This document shows, in pieces, positions 1-5,962 of a stretch of DNA of 5,962 nt. Both the position numbers and the translations under genes were made by a program. The stretch covers positions 1 through 5,962 of the forward strand of contig JAAEEW010000051.1 in the NCBI GenBank assembly GCA_013415595.1, read 5' to 3'. The notes under the pieces are model-generated. The model was not told the DNA's origin and did no database searches. It was given only the letters and a program-made list of their open reading frames with translations. The stretch is from Methanosarcinales archaeon. Its GTDB lineage: Archaea > Halobacteriota > Methanosarcinia > Methanotrichales > Methanotrichaceae. Numbering within the stretch: position 1 is the first letter of the stretch; each line of letters opens with the position of its first letter.

Positions 1-941
1 GTTCCCTGCAGGCTATCGGAGCCGTCCTCATTCAGCACCACTCCCACCATCTCCAGAGGCTGCACCGGACTGGGGGAGACGGCCTGGGCCAGGCCCTGGG
101 GATCGATCACCGCCACGTAGACCCGTCCCCGGTTCTGAACCAGGAGAGCCTGATAGCCCTGATCCTGCAAGAACTCCTGCACCGCCGCCGGACGGACATA
201 GACCTCCTCTGGCATGCTGGCTGTGAAGTCATCCTCGGAGACCACCCGGTAGACTCCGTCCTCCATTCCACCCCTGAAACCCACCTCGATGCCCACGCTG
301 CCCCCTATGAGGCTTATAGGCCGAGCAAAGCTTCTGCTGGACAGCACGTCCTGGAGCACTATGGCCCATGCATCGTCGGTGGTGGCCCGGGAGGTCAGGG
401 ACTGCACCACCTCCCGGTCAGAGAAAGAGCCTATGATGGACTTGAAGTCCTCGGCCATCCCGGAGAGGTCCCCACCCTTCAGGGAATAGCAGGAGGCCGT
501 AAAAAGACGGTCCGAATGCTCCGACCTCCAGGAGGCAAACAGCTTCTGTGCCGGATGGCCCTTGAAGGTGTACTGCAGCTGCAGAAGGTTCCCTTTCCCC
601 ACCCCGGCCAGAATCTCCTCGAAATTTGCAGATGTTACCGCCAGATCTGTGCCCTGATAAGTCCTCTCCACCAGATCCAGCAGCTCATCGGGATCCGACC
701 CCGGGTCCCTCATCCACACCATGGCATAGCTGAGGGAGGAATCATTGGCGCGAAGGCTCCCGGATGAAAAATTTCCGCTGAAATCCACCGTCCAGGAAGG
801 GGGGAGGTCAACGGAAAATCCGGATTGCTCCAGGCCCTGACGCTCGTCCATCCCGATCTCATTGCCCTCTGCCATAGCCGGACAGGCCCCGGCCAGCAAG
901 AGCAGCACGGTCATTAGGACAAGAGGGTAAAGGCCCTTCAC
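1..941 (-). CDS. Exported protein of unknown function, C-terminus cut by window edge
   Basis: The minus strand is open without a stop from a GTG at 941-939 to the left edge, giving at least 313 residues. GTG is chosen because it gives a textbook signal peptide: Lys2, then a hydrophobic stretch through about residue 19, then ACPAMA followed by acidic residues. Cleavage after Ala24 (AMA) is likely; Cys20 in LAGAC is a poor lipobox, so a lipoprotein is less likely. The start overlaps the upstream hydrolase stop as GTGA and has a GGAG 8 nt upstream. Residues about 41-175 read FSVDLPPSW, a long variable beta-rich stretch, then FKSIIGSF. That order resembles DcrB/PsbP/Mog1-fold domains, an inference from pattern only. 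The remaining part (about 176-313) is not recognised. No second membrane segment is seen before the edge. It is last of the visible genes of a three-gene overlapping operon. Coding is supported by GC-rich third positions; the function is unknown. Confidence 0.85.
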   Translation of the reverse strand, partial: MKGLYPLVLMTVLLLLAGACPAMAEGNEIGMDERQGLEQSGFSVDLPPSWTVDFSGNFSSGSLRANDSSLSYAMVWMRDPGSDPDELLDLVERTYQGTDLAVTSANFEEILAGVGKGNLLQLQYTFKGHPAQKLFASWRSEHSDRLFTASCYSLKGGDLSGMAEDFKSIIGSFSDREVVQSLTSRATTDDAWAIVLQDVLSSRSFARPISLIGGSVGIEVGFRGGMEDGVYRVVSEDDFTASMPEEVYVRPAAVQEFLQDQGYQALLVQNRGRVYVAVIDPQGLAQAVSPSPVQPLEMVGVVLNEDGSDSLQG

Positions 942-1675
942 AGATCGATCTCCATCATGTCGTGGCCCAGAGGCCAGCGCTTGGCCGCCTCGGCATGGGG
1001 CGGAAAGAGGTGGCTCAGGTGGGTCAGCCAGACCTGCCTGGCGTTGAGCCTCTCTGCCAGCATGATGGCCTCCTCGGCGTTCATGTGCTTGTTAAGCCGG
1101 TACTCCGGCGGCATTATGGCGTCGGCCAGCAGCAGGTCGGCGTCCTTGATCAGATCCAGGCTGGGCTGGGGTATGTCCAGGTTGGTGTCGCTGGTGATCA
1201 CCACTCGCTTGCTCCCCTCCCGCACCATCACCCCCACCGTCTCCGTGGGCGGATGGTTGACGTTGAACAGGGTGAACTCCAGCCCCACCAGGTCGAAGGG
1301 CTCCATGGCCCGGACGTCGTTTCTCTGGGGCCTCAGAAAATAGATGTAATGCAGGATGTAATCCATGGTGCCCTTGAGGGCGTAGACCGGGACGTGGCTT
1401 TGAACCCGGTGAAAGTCGCCAAAGCCGGCGTAATGATCGTAATGGGCGTGGGTCCAGATCACCCCGTCCACCTGGGCGATGTCCTTCTTCAGGAGCTGCC
1501 ACCTCAGGTCGGGGCTGGTGTCCACCAGCACTTTGCCCTGGTCCGACTCCAGGAGGACGGAGAAACGCATCCTGCGGCTGAGGCCACCCTGCAGCGCGTC
1601 CAGGCAGGTGGGGCACTTGCAGCCGATCTTGGGTGTGCCTATGGCGTCGCCTGTTCCCAGGAGCGTTACCTTCAT
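938..1675 (-). CDS. PhnP-like metallo-beta-lactamase-fold metal-dependent hydrolase
   Basis: A complete 245-residue protein, typical in length for small MBL-fold phosphodiesterases. The N-terminus has the LGTGDAIGTP strand-loop and GCKCPTC (Cys19, Cys21, Cys24), the extra cysteine zinc site of the PhnP subgroup. The catalytic metal motif is THAHYDH (His76, His78, Asp80, His81). Further likely ligands are His141, Asp163 in TSDTN, His197 in KHMNAEEA, and His219/His222 in LTHLSH. In E. coli PhnP the family member cleaves phosphoribosyl 1,2-cyclic phosphate, but no phosphonate gene is visible here, so the substrate is open; a cyclic nucleotide or another phosphodiester is plausible. No signal peptide is seen, so it is cytoplasmic. 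The ATG overlaps the ATPase stop as ATGA, with GGAG 9 nt upstream; the stop overlaps the exported-protein GTG. All expected metal ligands are present, so it should be active. Family call firm, biological role unknown. Confidence 0.93.
   Translation of the reverse strand: MKVTLLGTGDAIGTPKIGCKCPTCLDALQGGLSRRMRFSVLLESDQGKVLVDTSPDLRWQLLKKDIAQVDGVIWTHAHYDHYAGFGDFHRVQSHVPVYALKGTMDYILHYIYFLRPQRNDVRAMEPFDLVGLEFTLFNVNHPPTETVGVMVREGSKRVVITSDTNLDIPQPSLDLIKDADLLLADAIMPPEYRLNKHMNAEEAIMLAERLNARQVWLTHLSHLFPPHAEAAKRWPLGHDMMEIDL
950..953 (-). promoter_or_regulatory. Ribosome binding site (GGAG) fixing the GTG start of the exported protein
   Basis: GGAG on the minus strand lies 8 nt before the GTG at 941, inside the last codons of the upstream hydrolase gene. 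Its spacing supports the GTG over the later in-frame ATG (codon 10), which would cut the signal peptide in half and lose its basic residue. Together with the GTGA overlap it suggests translational coupling. Confidence 0.6.
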
Positions 1676-2952
1676 GGGGCGACGCTCCGCCGGTGGTCGG
1701 CTATGCGGCGGTCAAACTCTTCCACGGCCCTCAGCAGGTCTGCCTGGTCCAGACGCTTGCGGTCGTTGAGAAGGGCGTTTAGCACCGCCTCCCTCACCAC
1801 CAGCCGGAGGTCCGAGCCGGAGTACCCTTCGGTAAGCTCTGCCAGCTCCAGGTTATTCACCTCACCATCGATTCGTCCCAGGACATGGTCCAGTATGCGC
1901 CGTCGCATCTCCAGGTCGGGCAGGGGGAAGTTGAGCACTTTGTCAAACCGCCTCCAGGCGGCGTAATCCAGAAGCTGGGGGTGGTTGGTGGCGGCGATCA
2001 GAAGGACTCCGTCCTCCACCAGGCTCACCTCGTCGATGGCCTTCAGAAGGGTGTTCACCGCCCTCTTGATGGCTCCGTGCTCGTCAGAGGTCCTGGTCTT
2101 GGCCACGAAGTCGAACTCGTCTATGAAAAGGAGGCAGGGGCTGAGCCTCTTGGCCATCTCGAAGACCTTGTCGATGTTCTTGGAGGTCTCCCCCAGGTAC
2201 TGGCTGGTGATCATGGACAGCTTGACCTCCACCAGAGGACGCCCCAGCCAGTCGGCCAGGGCCCGCGCGGTAGAGGTCTTGCCGGTGCCCGGAGGGCCGA
2301 CGAAGAGCAGCTTTCCGATCTCCCGCAGGCCTACACTTCGCAGGTACTCCCGGTGCTCGATGGCCTTGGCGGACTTGGATATCTCGGCCCTCTGCTCTTC
2401 GGTCAGAACCAGATCTTCGATGCGGTCCCGCACGTCCTCAGGGGACTTGATCTGCACCAGCCTTAAGAACTCCTCCGAGTCCTTGACCTCGGAGGCGATC
2501 TCCTTGATCTTGGCCTCGATCCACTCCCGGTCGGCGGAGAGGGGGCGGTTGGCCCTCTTGACCTGGTCGTAGCTTACGTCCATTGAATTGTAGTTCTGGT
2601 AGAAGTAAGCCAGCGTGGGATTGGATCTGATTATTTCTGCGCTGCTCTGGTTGGCGAACCACTTGACTCCGATGTCGAAGACGGTAAGCCTGAGCTGGGA
2701 TCCAAACTCCTCCAGGTCAACGAAGGGCAAGCCCTTGATCACGCTCTTGACGTCCTGCAGGCCGTAGATCTTCTCCACATCCACGTTGGAGACGTAGATC
2801 GGGCGCTTGACCCCCTTCACGGAAGGATCGAAGTAGTGCTTCCTGATCCTGGGAGGGAGGTCGTCCTCGTTGAGGTTCTCGTTCTTGTTGTATATCTCAG
2901 CCGTGAGCAGCAGTTCTGCGACATTCACAGCCCCTGGTTTCTCAGAACCCAT
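1672..2952 (-). CDS. AAA-family ATPase with a single ATPase module and unrecognised N-terminal region
   Basis: A complete 426-residue protein. The C-terminal half is a classical AAA module: Walker A GPPGTGKT at 219-226, a pore-loop-like segment near 251-256 (QYLGET), Walker B LLFIDEFD at 274-281, sensor 1 ATN at 321-323, an arginine-finger candidate in WRRFDK (Arg334/Arg335), and the sensor 2 helix GYSGSDLR at 377-384. All catalytic residues are intact. Residues 1-200 match no domain I know; 140-200 is charged and helical. The C-terminus ends SVAP, without the HbYX tail of proteasome-activating ATPases, and there is no protease, zinc-finger or transmembrane segment, so it is neither PAN, FtsH nor ClpX. 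It has one AAA ring, unlike Cdc48. It probably forms a hexamer that remodels a protein client in the cytoplasm (family inference). First gene of the leftward operon; start ATG has GGGAG 8 nt upstream. The client is unknown. Confidence 0.92.
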   Translation of the reverse strand: MGSEKPGAVNVAELLLTAEIYNKNENLNEDDLPPRIRKHYFDPSVKGVKRPIYVSNVDVEKIYGLQDVKSVIKGLPFVDLEEFGSQLRLTVFDIGVKWFANQSSAEIIRSNPTLAYFYQNYNSMDVSYDQVKRANRPLSADREWIEAKIKEIASEVKDSEEFLRLVQIKSPEDVRDRIEDLVLTEEQRAEISKSAKAIEHREYLRSVGLREIGKLLFVGPPGTGKTSTARALADWLGRPLVEVKLSMITSQYLGETSKNIDKVFEMAKRLSPCLLFIDEFDFVAKTRTSDEHGAIKRAVNTLLKAIDEVSLVEDGVLLIAATNHPQLLDYAAWRRFDKVLNFPLPDLEMRRRILDHVLGRIDGEVNNLELAELTEGYSGSDLRLVVREAVLNALLNDRKRLDQADLLRAVEEFDRRIADHRRSVAP

Positions 2953-2960
2953 CTTCAGAA

Positions 2961-2965
2961 CTCCC
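2961..2965 (-). promoter_or_regulatory. Ribosome binding site of the ATPase gene
   Basis: GGGAG on the minus strand, 8 nt before the ATG at 2952. It is the best Shine-Dalgarno match in this leader and supports the chosen start. Confidence 0.55.
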
Positions 2966-2988
2966 TGGACTTGAAGACTAGTAGTGCC

Positions 2989-3010
2989 TTATATAATGAG
3001 ATAAAGTTTT
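2989..3010 (-). promoter_or_regulatory. Candidate archaeal TATA/BRE promoter of the ATPase operon
   Basis: Reading the minus strand from 3010, an A-rich AAAAC is followed by TTTAT (3005-3001), an arrangement like BRE plus TATA box. A second box, the self-complementary TTATATAA, sits at 2996-2989. With the usual spacing of about 25 nt, the first box would start transcription near 2977 and the second near 2965, giving leaders of roughly 25 or 13 nt before the ATG at 2952. The first choice leaves the GGGAG ribosome binding site well inside the mRNA. The assignment rests on motif and position only. Confidence 0.45.
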
Positions 3011-3058
3011 CCCATGGCCCCCACACCAGGCCCCACCATGAACGTGCGGGATTCGTAA

Positions 3059-3069
3059 CCCATTATGGG
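3059..3069. repeat. Short palindrome CCCAT-T-ATGGG
   Basis: A perfect 5-bp inverted repeat around one central T, in the middle of the divergent intergenic region. The size and symmetry fit a dimeric repressor half-site pair, but an 11-bp match of this kind can occur by chance and no second copy was seen in the window. Confidence 0.3.
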
Positions 3070-3082
3070 CAGCAGGGGAGGG

Positions 3083-3095
3083 GATTGGAATGAAT
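3083..3095 (+). repeat. Direct repeat GATTGRAATGAAT, copy 1
   Basis: GATTGGAATGAAT here matches GATTGAAATGAAT at 3165-3177 at 12 of 13 positions; the copies are 82 bp apart. This copy contains the ATG of a 7-codon mini-ORF at 3090. Confidence 0.4.
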
Positions 3096-3136
3096 AAATC
3101 GTTAGATTTATGAACTATCAGGATGCTTCAATCTAA
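3090..3136 (+). other. Two overlapping mini-ORFs, possible leader peptides
   Basis: ATG at 3090 encodes MNKSLDL and stops at 3113; its TGA overlaps a second ATG at 3110 that encodes MNYQDASI and stops at 3136. The first has GGAGG at 3077-3081 with an 8-nt spacer, a better ribosome binding site than that of the synthase gene itself (GGTGA at 3162-3166). Two of its seven codons are TTA leucine, a codon expected to be uncommon in these GC-rich genes. They would only be translated if transcription starts upstream of about 3075. Chance is a serious alternative because the frames are tiny. Confidence 0.15.
3095..3110 (+). repeat. Inverted repeat TAAATC-GTTA-GATTTA
   Basis: A perfect 6-bp inverted repeat with a 4-nt spacer, about 65 bp before the synthase start; TAAATC recurs once more at 3134-3139. 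It could be an operator or a weak AT-rich hairpin. Being A/T-rich and short it may be coincidental. Confidence 0.3.
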
Positions 3137-3164
3137 ATCCGGCCGCTTCCACAGGCCGAGTGGT

Positions 3165-3177
3165 GATTGAAATGAAT
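3165..3177 (+). repeat. Direct repeat GATTGRAATGAAT, copy 2
   Basis: Second copy of the 13-bp repeat, ending on the first two bases of the synthase start codon (ATG at 3176-3178). The ATG equivalent to that of copy 1 is at 3172, out of frame with the synthase, and opens a 9-codon frame ending at 3201. Confidence 0.4.
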
Positions 3178-4676
3178 GCGTGGGATCGCTTTATCGGGTA
3201 AGATTCGATTTCTAGACACAACCCTGCGCGATGGAGAGCAGACGCCGGGGGTCTCATTGACCACCGATCAGAAGCTCGTCATCGCCCGAAACCTGGATGC
3301 ACTGGGCGTTCAGGTCATTGAAGCGGGCTCTTCCATAACCTCGGAAGGGGAACGAAAATCAATTAAGGCTGTGGCCTCAGAGGGTCTAAAAGCCGAGATA
3401 TGCTGCTTTGCCAGGGCCAACCAGGCGGATGTCGACGCCTCACTGGCCTGCGACGTGGACTCCGTCCATCTGGTGGTCCCCGTCTCGGATCTGCACATCG
3501 AGAGGAAGCTCAAGTCCAACCGGCAGGCCATCCTGGCCAAGGCGGTGCAGGTCACCGAGTACGCCAAGGACCACGGACTGATAGTGGAGCTGAGCGGGGA
3601 GGACGCCAGCAGGGCGGACCTCGATTTCCTGACCTCGGTCTACAACGCCGGCATCGACGCCGGGGCGGACAGGCTGTGCTTCTGCGATACGGTGGGAGTG
3701 CTGCTGCCGGAGAAGACCGGGGAGATATTTGAGGTGCTCTCCCGGTTGAGAGCTCCAATCAGCATCCACTGCCACGACGATTTCGGCCTGGCCACCTCCA
3801 ACACCGTGGCTGCCCTGAAGGCCGGGGCGGCCCAGGCTCACGTGACGGTAAACGGCCTGGGCGAGAGGGCAGGAAACACCAGCCTGGAAGAGGTGGTGAT
3901 GGTTCTGGAGAACCTCTACCACATCAAGACGGGCATAAAGTGCGAGGACCTCTATCCCCTCTCCCGCCTGGTTTCCCGGGTCATGGGAATTACCGTGGCC
4001 CCCAACAAGGCGGTGGTAGGCGAGAACGCCTTCACCCACGAGGCGGGGATACACGTCCATGGTCTGCTGGCGGACACCTCCACCTACGAGCCCATGCATC
4101 CGGAGCAGGTGGGCAGGAAGAGGAGGATAGTGCTCGGCAAACAGTCGGGCAAGGCCTCGGTGGAGCTGGCCCTGAAGGAGTTCGGGGTGAACACCACTCC
4201 AGAGCAGCTTCTGGAGATCGTATCCCGGGTCAAAGAGCTGGGAGACAAGGGCAAACGGGTAACGGACGCGGACCTGCAGGCCATCGCGGACATGGTTCAG
4301 TCCAGCCAGAAGGAGCCCAAGGTCAAGCTCCACGAGCTGACTGTGGTGAGCGGGAATACCGTGATCCCCACGGCCAGCGTCAAGATACTCCTCAACGGAG
4401 ACGAGACCCTGGAGGCCGGGACCGGCGTTGGGCCGGTGGACGCGGCCATCAACGCCATCCGCAAGGCGGTTTCAGGCGTAACGGATATTCGTCTTGACGA
4501 ATATCACGTCGACGCGATAACAGGCGGAACTAACGCACTGGTTGAGGTTTGGGTAACGATGGCGATAGCAGACAGAAAGATAACAGCACGCGGCGCCGGA
4601 GCGGATATCATAATGGCTTCGGTGGAGGCGGTGCTGGAAGGCATCAACAGGCTGATGCTGCTGGAGGAGAGATCAA

Positions 4677-4684
<8 letters not shown>
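3176..4684 (+). CDS. cimA: Citramalate synthase / 2-isopropylmalate synthase family protein (citramalate synthase favoured)
   Basis: A complete 502-residue enzyme that condenses acetyl-CoA with a 2-oxo acid: pyruvate if CimA, 2-oxoisovalerate if LeuA. The HMGL-like TIM barrel starts at [14 protein letters not shown] (12-25; Asp14 metal ligand, Arg18 catalytic) and contains HCHDDFG (His198 and His200, metal ligands) and NGLGERAGN (226-234). A linker leads to the C-terminal LeuA regulatory domain (about 384-500; [28 protein letters not shown]), implying feedback control by an end product. HLVVP (98-102) and CFCDTVGV (168-175) resemble, from memory, the methanogen CimA MJ1392; LeuA enzymes usually have NIPDTVG-type motifs. 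Automated annotation may well say leuA. An in-frame stop just upstream at 3173 makes ATG 3176 the earliest start, though its ribosome site (GGTGA, 9 nt away) is mediocre. It overlaps ilvB by 8 nt. Family certain; substrate inferred. Confidence 0.9.
4484..4505 (+). repeat. Perfect 8-bp stem-loop GATATTCG / CGAATATC inside the synthase gene
   Basis: The two arms (4484-4491 and 4498-4505) are exact reverse complements around a 6-nt loop, in codons for DIRLDEYH of the regulatory domain. It lies about 170 bp before ilvB, at the left border of a stretch poorer in GC than the rest of the operon. There is no U-run after it, so it does not look like a terminator. Confidence 0.4.
4663..4667 (+). promoter_or_regulatory. 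Ribosome binding site of ilvB
   Basis: GGAGG lies 9 nt before the ATG at 4677, within the final codons of the synthase gene. Its spacing supports this ATG rather than the next in-frame ATG at 4686. Confidence 0.6.

Positions 4685-5962
<1,278 letters not shown>

Larger units (their letters stand above)
2953..3175. other. Divergent intergenic region between the two operons
   Basis: These 223 bp separate the divergent ATPase and citramalate/isopropylmalate synthase genes and hold no convincing full-size gene. An 85-codon plus-strand frame crossing from the ATPase gene to 3093 looks like a shadow of that gene. The region has AT-rich blocks (2986-3010 and 3089-3140) around a C/G-rich middle. It contains a promoter-like element for the minus strand, two short inverted repeats, a 13-bp direct repeat and two tiny ORFs, listed separately. 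A plus-strand promoter for the biosynthetic operon must lie here, but no single TATA box stands out: TTATATAA at 2989 and TTTATG at 3107 are the best candidates. Confidence 0.6.

Noticed and set aside
289..767. Two plus-strand frames (289-489 and 516-767) in the left part of the window
   Set aside because: They lie opposite the exported-protein frame, which has a signal peptide, ribosome site and operon overlap in its favour.
962..1966. Plus-strand 334-codon frame opposite the hydrolase and ATPase
   Set aside because: It is antisense to two genes with intact catalytic motifs and its translation has no recognisable domain. Long antisense frames are expected with GC-rich third positions.
2836..3093. 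Plus-strand 85-codon frame running from the ATPase gene into the intergenic region
   Set aside because: It mostly overlaps the ATPase 5' end and promoter, and has no domain or convincing ribosome binding site.
3140..3158. CGGCC/GGCCG 5-bp inverted repeat before the synthase gene, considered as a terminator or attenuator stem
   Set aside because: Short stem, 9-nt loop and no following T-run; too weak to call.
3440..4333. Minus-strand 297-codon frame opposite the synthase gene
   Set aside because: Shadow of a clearly identified enzyme gene; His/Gly/Val-rich translation without motifs.

Overview
The window looks like a GC-rich archaeal chromosome, most likely a methanogen of the Methanothrix (Methanosaeta) type. 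This is inferred from the protein flavour (an archaeal citramalate/isopropylmalate synthase directly followed by acetolactate synthase), archaeal-style TATA elements, GGAG-type ribosome binding sites and tight 4-nt gene overlaps. No taxonomic marker gene is present, so the assignment is tentative.

The layout is two divergent operons either side of a 223-bp intergenic region (2953-3175). The leftward operon (minus strand, 2952 to 1) holds three genes joined by 4-nt stop/start overlaps: an AAA-family ATPase with an unrecognised N-terminal half (1672-2952), a PhnP-like metallo-beta-lactamase-fold hydrolase (938-1675), and a GTG-initiated exported protein that runs off the left edge (941 to 1). 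The last gene is easy to miss because it has no ATG at its proper start and no stop inside the window. The physical coupling suggests co-expression and perhaps a common process. No function for the trio can be read from the sequence.

The rightward operon (plus strand, 3176 to the right edge) is branched-chain amino acid biosynthesis. A 502-aa acyltransferase of the citramalate/2-isopropylmalate synthase family, which I judge more likely to be citramalate synthase, overlaps by 8 nt the start of ilvB, the catalytic subunit of acetolactate/acetohydroxybutanoate synthase. ilvB is cut by the right edge just before its GDG thiamine-diphosphate motif. If the first gene is cimA, the two act in one route: pyruvate plus acetyl-CoA to citramalate, on to 2-oxobutyrate through LeuCD/LeuB-type enzymes encoded elsewhere, then IlvB joins 2-oxobutyrate with pyruvate toward isoleucine.

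The intergenic region is AT-richer than the genes. It holds a TATA/BRE-like element for the leftward operon, two short inverted repeats, an imperfect 13-bp direct repeat whose second copy covers the start of the synthase gene, and a tiny ORF with a well-placed ribosome binding site. These could be leader or operator elements, but all are short enough to be chance.
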